In this document: positions 54,830-64,000 of the stretch, one piece after another | How the letters are laid out: every line of letters starts with the position of its first letter | How positions within the stretch are numbered: position 1 is the stretch's first letter | Source: Fagopyrum homotropicum | Taxonomy: Eukaryota; Streptophyta; Magnoliopsida; Caryophyllales; Polygonaceae | Length of the DNA: 64,000 nt | NCBI GenBank assembly: GCA_033239125.1 | Contig: BSWB01000002.1 | Coordinates: forward strand, 109,406,443-109,470,442 | Reading direction: 5' to 3' | Notes under the pieces: generated by a model | The model's database searches: none | What the model saw: only the letters and a program-made list of their open reading frames with translations | Told to the model about the DNA's origin: nothing | Position numbers and translations under genes: made by a program

Positions 54830-56627
54830 TGTTCGCCCCTAGAGGTGTGTGCAAATAAGTTTTAAATTTATAAAACTAGAATCAAGCAAGCGAACCCGCA
54901 GTGTACGGATCGACGTAGTTAAGCAAGAATTCCAGAGTATCGAACACAGGGATTTGGGTGGGAACAAATTCAATTGCAGATTATCAAGCGAGTAAATATG
55001 AGAGTTTTGCAAATATTGGGAAAACAACAATCCTAAAGATCCAGGTATCCAGCTGTGGCAATCGATTCAAGATATACTAATGATATAAAGACAGAGTTGA
55101 GATATGCAAAGGTATGCTAATGTAAGGTAATCGTACGGTGAAGTTCCAAAAACCTTATATGACTCACCTACAAGACACTCCCTATACAGGTTGTTGAGGC
55201 TCAATATAGAAAGGTTCTAAAAGCAAGAATTAATGTCAAATACCCAAACTTGTAATCCAAGGATCAAGACTAACTTAGCCGATTATGGTTATGACACTCA
55301 CAATCGAGGTAGAGGTTGTTAAGGCTTCACTACCACCTAGAAAAGACAATTCTAAACTAAGTTAAAGCAAATCTTTAACTTTGGACTAAAGTAAAAGCAT
55401 GTTCGTAAACTTAAGGGAAATTACGGTTAGATCTTGAGACTCCACGGCCGTGGAACTCAAGAACAGCCCGTAATTTAGGGTTCGTCGACGATTCTCTCTA
55501 ACTCTCAGGGTCTAATCTGTTTACGATCGATCTATCATCATCTAAGCCACAACTATCAACCCTTCACCTTAGAATCGTTAAGGGTTTTTAGCCACTAACC
55601 GTCATGTAGATATCAATTCAAGGATTAAAAGATAGAAAGATGAAAACTTCCGAAAACTTTCAATAATCTTCAAACTAATCTCAAAGTCACAATCGAGAAC
55701 AAACATTGTCAATGGATTCAGAATAAAGCAAACAATCACAATCTTAGGAAAGAAGGGAGAACGGGATGTCAATCCGTTTTCCAAATCAAACCTAAACAAG
55801 AAGAGAGATCTTCTTGCAACAATCTTCCAAAAGCTTCGATCTTCCGCTAATCTGGAGATCTCAACAGCAATCTCCACCAAAAATGCGAGATTAGGGCAAA
55901 TCCCAGATGTGAACTTCGATCTCCAATGAGATGTCAATGAATTCAAGCAAGGGCTCCAACGGCGTTGAAATTCTCTAAGTGGAGACGAAGTGTAGGCGTC
56001 GATGAATGCCGCTAAGCGAGGATGAACGAGGTGTCGATGTAAGCCGGGATGACGGAATCTTGCTTTGTCCGTCTTTTTATAGGGCAAGATAAAATATCGG
56101 CCCAGCCCAATCTTCAAAAGATCGTGGCTTCAAAATGTGGCGAAAAAGATCGCCAAGATCACGGTCGTGGAAGATTCCACGACCGTAATTTAGAGCGTGG
56201 ATTATGTCACGGTTTGAACCATATGTTCCACGGCCGTAATAGTTACTGGAATGCATCACGCTTCTCTTTGCAGTGTTCCACGGCCGTGGAATTATACGTG
56301 GTTTGTAGTACGGCCGTATTTTAGAGCGTGGTTTAGGGCAAGAACGTGATTCTTCCCTAGCTTCGTGCATTCCTCAAGTTGAACTCCAATTTGCTCCTAA
56401 TAATGCCCTCAATCCATGGACATATTCAATCAACTCTTCTTTGCTCGATTCCGCTCGGAAATGACTCTCAATCACCTATAATCAACATAAAGCTAGTGTA
56501 GACATCCATATCGACAATATAGGTAATACTAGCTCACATATGCAATGATGCTCAATCAAAGACTATCAATATGAATCAAATACGTTTAGAAAACGTGCCT
56601 AAAATATCACAATATTTCATGCTAACA
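54830..56627 (-). repeat. R8 5' LTR (1798 bp)
   Basis: It is nearly identical to 43275-45072; differences seen include G/T at base 22, A/T at base 36, and single changes near 55320, 55353, 55401, 55600 and 56063. The conserved box is at 54890-54908. Inverted-motif copies are at 55442-55453 and 56278-56289. The R7 coding frame resumes at 56628. Confidence 0.95.
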
Positions 56628-57102
56628 GGAACCCAAAGAAGGTCCCGAACTCACGGATGGTAAAATCATAGTTTCTTTCCATAAGACGGAAAGAAACGGT
56701 CCTATCCACATGGATGTGCTCGAAAGACGTCACAACCTCCCTCGTAATCTCCTCGTAGGCGTCTTCTCGGATAGCCGAGAAGACAACTAGTCCGGCTCTA
56801 TCCAAGAGCCAGGTAAGGTCATCTACAATGTTAAGAGGAGCTAGATCCTCTAACAATAGGTACCTAGGTCCAATCACAGCCCTCTCATGGATCCTCTCGA
56901 ATGCATCAAGGTGATCCTCATGAATGGTCGGTACTCTAGGGCTAGGAGGTGAGGGTGATGAAGGTGATGATGGAGGTGAAGGGGAAGAGGGTGGTGGTGC
57001 TCTAGAGGATGAAGAAGAAGAGGGATTACCCTTCCTCTTCTTGTTTTGGTCATTCTTCTTCTCCTTGATTCTCCCAGAAACTCTCCTCACAAAGTCCATC
57101 AC
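56628..57102 (-). pseudogene. R7 downstream ORF, N-terminal part, cut by R8
   Basis: From ATG 57102 it encodes MDFVRRVSGRIKEKKNDQNK, a Ser/Pro-rich stretch, RVPTIHEDHLDAFERIHERA, the segment LLLEDLAPLNIVDDLTWLLD, and RTVSFRLMERNYDFTIREFG with TFFGF, where the R8 LTR ends. It continues at 43274. R8 has a stop in place of the E of LLLED. Confidence 0.85.
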
Positions 57103-57928
57103 TGTTCAAAATTACGGCCTGTTCTTGAGGATTCCACGGCCGTGGAACTACCAGTGACCGTGATTCGTCTCAGTTTTTCTCAAAACTCAACAATCAGCAC
57201 TCAAATTCAGCAATCAGGCAGCCCTAGTCTAATTTCTTCCAATTTCAATCAGTTCTTCCTAAAATATCTAGCAAAATGAACCAAATCGACAAAGATCAAG
57301 AAGAGGGAAAAAAACCTAGGTTTCGGATTTTAAAATCCGAATTGTGCGTTCTGTGGTGATTTTCCGCTCGATTCGTTGCTTGGATCTCGTTGGTGGTTGA
57401 ATTTGCTTCAATTTGGGAAGAAGAATCGTCGAAAACGATTAAGGAATGAAGATTTGGAAGGAAGGGCGTGGATTCGGCGTTTTGGGTCGTGGAATTGGGT
57501 ATTTGTGGAGTGTTTTGGTGAAGAATGTGGTTTATATAGTGACAGGCAAAATTTTGAAAATCACGGTCTGTCGGGGGGTTCCACGGCCGTGGAATTGTAC
57601 GGAACCGTGGTTTTGGTGATTTTTCAAAGGCTTTTGGAAATTACGGTCACTGTAGCTGTCACGACCGTGGTTTAGGCCGTGGAACTCTCTGTAATGCTCC
57701 AAAGTCCAAGTTTCGTCACTTTTCTTCAACATTATTCTTCCCTTTTCCTTTTCCATCGTTCCTACACCCAAAAACACGAACATACCGGAAGGAATCGAAG
57801 GCAAAACAAAGCAAAAACGTCTAAACTAAGCTAAACAATGAATCGAAAACAAAAACAAAAATGCAATACCTTGGGTTGCCTCCCAAGAAGCGCTTTGTTT
57901 AAGGTCCGTAGCTAGACCAATCTCGCAC
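57103..57928 (-). other. R7 spacer between pol and downstream ORF
   Basis: No gene is seen. The hairpin CTTGGGAGGCAACCCAAG (element strand) is at 57870-57887, followed by GTATTGCATTTT. CCACGGCCGTGG is at 57134-57145 and 57581-57592, with CACGACCGTGGTTTAGGCCG near 57660. The layout parallels 47998-48818. Confidence 0.65.
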
Positions 57929-60900
57929 TTATTCGAGTGCGGTAGGCGCGAACTCTTCAGCTTGGAGTTCCGGCGTGTACATCTTGAGTCGTTGGCCGTT
58001 CACCTTAAAGCTTCCGCCCGCTTCACCCCATACTCTAACTGCACCATGGGGGAAAATACGCTTAATTAGAAAAGGTCCGGTCCAACGGGATTTGAGCTTA
58101 CCTGGAAAGAGACGAAGCCTTGAATTGAAGAGGAGAACTTGATCTCCTTCTTTGAAGTCCTTTGGAATGATATGCTTATCATGCCAACGCTTTGCTCTCT
58201 CCTTATAGATCTTGGCGTTTTTATAAGCGTTCAAGCGGAGTTCGTCCAGCTCATTAAGGTCTAGGAGACGCTTCTCTCCCGCTTCCTTCATGCTGAAATT
58301 CAACCACTTGATATCCCAAAACGCCTTGTGCTCCAACTCTACCGGCAAGTGACAAGACTTCCCATACACAAGGTTGTATGGTTTGGTTCCTATGGCAGTC
58401 TTGTACGCAGTCCGGTACGCCCACAATGCATCGCCAAGCTTCAAAGACCAATCCTTCCTAGTCCTTGAAACCGTCTTCTCTAAGATTCCTTTGATCTCCC
58501 TATTTGAGATCTCAACTTGTCCACTTGTTTGTGGATGATAAGGGGTAGCAATCTTGTGAGTAACCCCATACTTAGCTAGAAGAGCTTCAAAGCGCCGGGC
58601 AATGAAGTGAGAACCTCCATCACTAATGATAGTCCTTGGCGTCCCAAATCGCTGGAAGATGGTCTTGTTAAAGAACTTAACCACTACCATGGCATCATTG
58701 GTGGGAGAGGCAATTGATTCTACCCATCTAGAAACATAATCTACCGCCAATAGTATGAATTGGTTTCCACAAGAGGATGGGAATGGTCCCATAAAATCTA
58801 CTCCCCAAACATCGAAAATCTCCACCTCTTGGATGTTGTTGAGGGGCATCTCATTCCTCCTAGAGATATTGCATGTTCTTTGACAAGCATCGCAGCAAGA
58901 AACAAAGGATTGCACATCTCTAAATAAAGTAGGCCAAAAGAATCCAGATTGTAATACCTTTGCGCTAGTCTTGTTCGAACTAGCGTGTCCTCCACAAGGT
59001 AGTGAATGACAATGGCGGATGACACTTTGCATCTCATCTTCCGGCACACATCGCCGAATGATGCCATCCGGACCTCTCTTAAAGAGGAGAGGCTCGTTCC
59101 AAAAGTATTCCCGGACATCCTTAAAGAACTTCTTCCTTTGTGCGTAGGATAATCCGGGCGGTATCTCCTGACAAACCAAATAGTTAACAAAATCAGCAAA
59201 CCATGGTTCGTTACCTTTGGAGATCACATCGATGCACTCCTCTATAATGTGTAGGTGTTCGTCCGGGAAGGAGTCATCGATAGGTAAATGGTCGTCCTCT
59301 AGATGTGTTAGGCGACTCAAATGATCCACAACAGAATTTTCTGAGCCTTTCTTGTCGCGGATATCTAGATCGAATTCTTGTAGGAGAAGAATCCATCTAA
59401 TTAGCCTTGGCTTCGCATCTTTCTTCGCAAGGAGGTACCGGATCGCAGCATGATCCGTGTAGACAATCACCTTTGCACCTACAAGATAAGAGCGAAACTT
59501 GTCAATAGCATAAACAATGGCTAAAAACTCTTTTTCGGTAGTGGCGTAATTGAGCTGCACTTCATCTAGCGTCTTGCTAGCATAGTATATGGCATGGGTT
59601 CGCCCTTCCTTTCGTTGTCCAAGAACAGCTCCTATAGCTACGTCACTAGCATCGCACATAACCTCAAAGGGAAGAGTCCAATCCGGAGGTTGGATAATAG
59701 GTGCTGAAATTAGAGCTTGCCGAATGGTGTTAAACGCATCCAAACATTCCTGCGAAAACTCAAAAACCGCATCCTTCATCAATAGATTAGTGAGAGGTTT
59801 TGATATTTTAGAGAAGTCTTTAATGAAACGTCTATAAAATCCAGCATGTCCTAGGAAACTTCTTATCCCTTTCACCGAAGTTGGGGGAGGAAGCTTCTCT
59901 ATAGTCTCTATTTTCGCCTTATCCACCTCTATCCCTCTACTAGAGATTAGGTGTCCTAATACAATTCCTTCATTAACCATAAATTAACACTTCTCCCAAT
60001 TAAGAACTAGGTTAGTGTCCTCACACCTTTGTAAAACAAGAGAAAGGTTAGAAAGGCAATCGTTAAAAGAGGAACCGTATACGGAGAAATTGTCCATAAA
60101 GACCTCCATAATTTCCTCAATGTATTCGGAGAAGATGGCCATCATGCACCGTTGAAAGGTGGCTGGGGCGTTGCAAAGCCCGAACGGCATCCTCCTATAA
60201 GCGAACGTACCCCATGGGCACGTGAATGTGGTCTTCTCTTGATCATCCAGGTGTATCGGAATCTGAAAGAAACCACTATAACCGTCAAACTAGCAAAAAT
60301 GTGAATGTTGTGCTAACCTTTCAAGCATTTGATCAATGAATGGCAATGGGAAGTGATCCTTCCTCGTTGCATTGTTAAGCTTGCGGTAGTCTATGCACAT
60401 CCGCCATCCCGTTACGGTTCGGGTAGGAATGAGTTCGTTGTTTTTGTTGGTAATGACCGTTATTCCTCCCTTCTTCGGAACTACTTGAACCGGACTCACC
60501 CACTTACTATCAGAGATAGGATAGATGATACCTGCATCAAGAAGTTTAAGAACCTCCTTCATGGTCGGATTCAACCGCCTTTGAGGTTGTCTTGAAGTCC
60601 TAAAGTCTTCCTCCATTAATATCTTATGCATGCATAGGGAGGGTTTAATTCCTACTAAGTCCTCAATAGTGTAGCCTAAAGCTTTTCTATGTTTCCTAAG
60701 GACAATCATGAGCTGATTATGTTCATCTATGCTTAGATCGGAACTAACAATAACCGGAAAGGTAGAATTAGGTCCTAGGAAAGCGTACCTTAGATGAGTA
60801 GGAAGTGGTTTTAGTTCCATTGCTTTCGGAGCTTCCAATGATCCTTGAGGAGCATCCGATGTCTCCTTAGAAGTTTCTAAGGTCGTTGAAGGTGTAAGAG

Positions 60901-62248
60901 AAGAATCGAAGGAAGTTGAAGGAGTGTCTCGATCATCCCCTTCCACGGCCAAAATTACGGTTTCCCTTTGTCCTCCACGGCCGTGGTTTAGGGCGTGGAA
61001 GGTGGTCACGGTTGCTCTGCCTTCTCCACGACCGTGTAACCCCCTGGAGTGAGCCACGCTTTGGGTTGTGAGATCCACGGCCGTGGAATATAGTGTATGG
61101 CCGTGGATTCTCACGTTTTCTGCCTCGTCGTGGAGCTCCTCGAATTCCACTTCACCCATTTCTTCTTGTGCTTCTAAGGCTTCAATTGCCTCATTGCACT
61201 CCTCTTCTTCCCCTACATTCGTTAGACTCATAGTAATGACCTTTTGCAAAGGATCTTTCAAGAGAATAGCACTTACCTCCTCTCTAGACAACCCTTCTTC
61301 ATCTTGGATATTGAATATATCCTCATCAAAGATTGGCTCCTTCACTAGAGTGGAAAGAACGAACTCTACCTTCTCTTCTCCTATGTCAAAGGCGAGTCTA
61401 GCATTCTTGCAATCGACTATGCAGCCGGAAGTTGCAAGAAACGGTCTTCCGAGTATGATCGGGACCGGACTATCTGCAGGAATGTCAAGCACAACAAAGT
61501 CAATGGGAACAAAGAATTTACCTAGCTTGACTGGGACGTCTTCTACAATACCGACGGGGCGAGTGATGGATCGATCTGCCATGTACAACGTCATCTTCAC
61601 CGGTTTAGGGTCCCCTAAACCGATCTTCCTGCACAATGCAAGTGGTATGATGCTCACACTTGCTCCCAAGTCACATAGCGCATCGTATGTGACATCTCTC
61701 ACTCCTATGGGAATGCAAAATGACCCCGGATCCTTTAGCTTGGGGGGCATTTTTGCCTTCATGGTCTTGATGAGATCCGAAGAATCCGAACTCATCTTAA
61801 CCTCACCGAAATCTTCGAGCTTCCTCTTGTTGGAGAGGAGCTCCTTTAAGAACTTGCCATAAGCCGGCATACCTACAATAGCATCAATAAAGGGTATATT
61901 AATATGCAGCTTGCTCATGAGTTCTATAAACTTACCAAACTGTTTATCTAGGCGCGCTCTCGCTCTAGATTGAGGGAATGGTAGGGGAGGTTTGTAAGTT
62001 GGAGGAGGAACGTAGACATCTTCCTTCTCCTTCCCCTTCTCTTTGTCTTTCTCTACGGGGACTTCAACAAACTTAGGCTGCGGATCGGTGGTAGTCACTC
62101 CGCTCCTAGTTGTGATTGCCATCACCCTTCCTTTAGGGTTGTCCTCCGTCTTTCTTGGAAGTTTTCCTTGATTCCTAGAAATTTGATCATCAACCTTAAT
62201 GATGCGGTTCTCCAAACCTTGAAGCTTTGCCAAGATCGTTTCCAACAT
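57929..62248 (-). pseudogene. R7 pol: protease, RT, RNase H, integrase
   Basis: One frame runs through with two stops. Protease has CDLGASVSIIPLALC; the linker carries FHALNHGRGGQ in inverted-motif DNA (60940-61115). RT has RMCIDYRKLNNATR, then a TAG at 60290 (TAC in R8), MPFGLCNAPATF and FMDN in place of the catalytic FMDD. A TAA at 59981-59983 follows NWEKC. From 59980 the remaining 683 codons are open: end of RT, RNase H (DASDVAIGAVL, TDHAAIRY), zinc domain (CDACQRTCN) and integrase (WGVDFMG, IISDGGSHF, EISNREIKGILE), ending APTALE. Compared with R8, five codons are missing in frame near EVLKLLDAG. The altered active-site aspartate alone should abolish polymerisation. Confidence 0.93.
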
Positions 62249-63775
62249 GGGATCGGGCTTCTCCTTCCCCGAAGTGTTTCCTCCATTAGATGTTTACCCC
62301 TGGCTTTTCAAAGGAGTAGAGGAAGAGGAAGGTGGAGTTAGTGAATTCGAATTGGAAGGATAAGAGTTACCGGAATTTTGTTGATTGGAGCGCCAATTGT
62401 TGTTGTTTGAACCCCTATTGTTGTTCCAATTGTTGTTCCGGTTGTTGTTGTTGTCATTCCAATTGTTCCGGTTATTATTCCGGTTATTGTTGTTGTTGTT
62501 GCGGTTTGTGTTCTCACCGCCATTGTTGTTGTTGCCCAAATAGCCAACATCCTTGCCTTGTTGCTTTGGAAAGTTGGTCTTGATTGCCTCCTTCAACTCT
62601 TTGATCTCATTGTTGAGGGAGAAAATCTGATTTTGAGCTTCATGTGTGAGCTTTGCACCTTGCTCCACACGATTTCCCTCCACTTTCCGGTGGGAATACT
62701 TCTCTATGACTCTTGATTGCTTCTCAATGAAGTCTCAAGCGTCATCTTCTCTCATGTCCATGAATGTTCCACATGAGAGGGATTGGAGGTTGAATTGCGT
62801 CCCCGCATCCAGCCCCTTATAGTAAATCTCCAGCAATGCAAGCTTGGATATGCCATGATGAGGGCAATCCAATAACAAGTCCTGAAACCTTTCCCATGAT
62901 TGAAACAAACTTTCGTTAGACCTCATGGAAAATGCATTGATCTTACCTCTAAGTTCCGCCGTTTTGGATGGCGGAAAGAATTTGGTGAGGAACTCCGCGG
63001 AAAAGTCTTCCCACGTGTCTAGTTTCCCACTAGGAAGAGCTTGATACCAAGACAACGCTTTCCCCTTCAATGAGAAGAAGAAAGGCTTGAGCTTATAGTT
63101 GTTGGTAGTAGCGTTCTTCGGCCTCATTGTCTCCATCATACACTCAAAGTTTTGCAAGTGTTGGTGTGGAGATTCAGCGCTTGTCCCGCCAAATTGGTTT
63201 TGGCGAACATCAGTAATGACTTGAGGGTTGAAGCTAAACCCTTGCACATCATCAGCATTAAAGTTCACGCCCAAACGGCGCGGTTGTTGTGTTGGATCCA
63301 TCCTTTGGCCAAGAGTTCTTGGCTCATCATCTACACGGTTCACCCTTACATTCCTAGGTGGAATGCGTCGGTTTACGGTCGTTCATGGAGCGAATGGATT
63401 CACATTGATCCTTGGATCAATCTCCTCTAACGGTGGCATGGAAGAATCACTATCATCAGCGGATGAATGACCCCTATTCGACCTTAATGATCTCTTTGAG
63501 GATTTCTTGCTCCCCTTATTCTTAAGGTTGCTTATTTCTATCCTCATCTGGAACATCATGTCCTTCAGATCATTAACTTGGGATTGATGACGATCCATCT
63601 CATCCCGGCGAATATTCTCATTCCATTGGAGTTGAGCTTTTTTCTCCGCTAACTCCGCTTGAAGATCACGTTCGTGTTCTTCAGCCATCTTCTTTTCCTT
63701 GCGCTTTTGCCTTAACGTCCTCTCAAGCTCTTGATCAAGAGGTAAGAGGTCTTCGGTGTTCCTAGACCTGCGCAT
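62249..63775 (-). pseudogene. R7 gag
   Basis: From ATG 63775 it shows the same order as R8: coiled coil (KKAQLQWNENIRRDEMDRHQ), acidic Ser stretch, TLGQRMDPTQQPRRLGVNF, core (FSLKGKALSWYQALPSGKLD, FLTKFFPPSKTAELRGKINA), then KYSHRKVEGNRVEQG and an Asn-rich tract. Stops lie at 63383, 62735 (TGG in R8) and 62294 (CAA in R8), all in one frame with no frameshift. About 23 codons present in R8 (around KAQKVLENQMFNHAE) are missing in frame near 62180. No CCHC knuckle is seen. Confidence 0.9.
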
Positions 63776-63852
63776 GCACTCAAAAAGATATCAAATAACA
63801 AGGGAGAAGCTCCCAAGCTTGACAACCGAAAACCGAATTCGGCCTAGACCAA

Positions 63853-63871
63853 ATCCCCGGCAACGGCGCCA
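63853..63871 (-). other. R7 primer-binding site, tRNA-Asp
   Basis: ATCCCCGGCAACGGCGCCA is a perfect 19-base match to the tRNA-Asp 3' end, six bases from the LTR. Confidence 0.92.
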
Positions 63872-63877
63872 AAAACT

Positions 63878-64000
63878 TGTTCGCCACTTAGCGTGCGTGC
63901 AAATAAGCTTTAAATTTATAAAACTAGAATCAAGCAAGCGAACCCGCAGTGTACGGATCGACGTAGCTAAGCAAGAATTCCAGAGTATCGAACACAAGGA
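63878..64000 (-). repeat. R7 5' LTR, first 123 bases
   Basis: It begins TGTTCGCCACTTAGCGTGCG, as at 39066, and includes the conserved box at 63938-63956. The window ends inside it. Confidence 0.92.

Larger units (their letters stand above)
43275..56627 (-). mobile_element. R8: young Athila-like element with perfect target duplication
   Basis: Both LTRs are 1798 bases (43275-45072 and 54830-56627) and differ at only about a dozen sites by eye. The 5-bp target duplication GGAAC is perfect (43270-43274 and 56628-56632). In element order it has a tRNA-Asp primer site, gag, pol, hairpin, downstream ORF, conserved untranslated block, polypurine tract and 3' LTR. Despite the young LTRs, gag has a stop and two frameshifts, pol four stops and the downstream ORF one. 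Confidence 0.96.
39066..64000 (-). mobile_element. R7: Athila-like element, full coding order, hosting R8
   Basis: Visible are the 3' LTR (39066-40813), 3' untranslated region, downstream ORF split by R8 (42176-43274 and 56628-57102), post-pol spacer, gag-pol in one frame (57929-63775), tRNA-Asp primer site and the start of the 5' LTR (63878 onward). AAACC at 39061-39065 would be one target-duplication copy. Outside R8 the damage to gag-pol seems to be stop codons, two small in-frame deletions and an RT active-site change. Confidence 0.92.

Overview
The window is plant nuclear DNA made entirely of LTR retrotransposons inserted into one another; I recognise no host gene, tRNA, rRNA or CRISPR array. 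A plant, probably eudicot, repeat-rich or pericentromeric region is inferred from the families: Athila-like Ty3/gypsy elements whose primer-binding sites match plant tRNA-Asp, Tekay/Del-like chromoviruses with a C-terminal chromodomain, and a Sirevirus-like Ty1/copia element. The species cannot be named from the sequence.

I number the elements R1 to R8. R2 (copia, minus, 4970-8391) is the oldest visible host. R1 (Athila-like, plus, from before base 1 to 4969) sits in its integrase-RT linker, and R3 (old Tekay-like, minus) sits in its gag at 8392. R3 is broken twice. R4 (Athila-like, minus, 10569 to about 30060) lies in its integrase/chromodomain, so R3 resumes near 30061. R6 (Athila-like, minus, from 34178) lies in its gag. 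R4 contains R5 (younger Tekay-like, minus, 15326-26548) in its integrase. R6 contains R7 (Athila-like, minus, from 39066 past the window end) in its 5' LTR. R7 contains R8 (Athila-like, minus, 43275-56627) in its downstream ORF. The deepest chain is R2 > R3 > R6 > R7 > R8. R8 has a perfect 5-bp target duplication (GGAAC), R5 one with a single mismatch, and both hosts' reading frames rejoin exactly when the insert and one repeat copy are removed.

No element is intact as read. R8 has near-identical LTRs yet several stops in pol and frameshifts in gag. R7 has stops and an altered RT active site (FMDN). R5 has frameshifts in gag and a stop in integrase. R4 has lost RT and RNase H in frame, giving a gag-protease-integrase element, and has also lost its 5' LTR. 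R6 is a short deletion derivative in which an acidic ORF is fused to an integrase remnant. R1 is seen only from the end of RNase H onward.

The most unusual signals are not genes. (1) Short GC-rich inverted motifs recur many times within an element, in the LTR, in the spacer after pol and inside the protease-RT coding linker: CCACGGCCGTGG in R1, R6, R7 and R8, and a different one, CCTCGGTCGAGG, at equivalent sites in R4. (2) A long non-coding block before the polypurine tract is much better conserved across R4, R6, R7 and R8 than neighbouring non-coding sequence. (3) A hairpin (CTTGGG-AGGCAA-CCCAAG) follows pol and abuts a GGTA resembling a splice donor. (4) An invariant CCGTACACTGCGGGTTCGC box lies near the 3' end of every Athila-like LTR.
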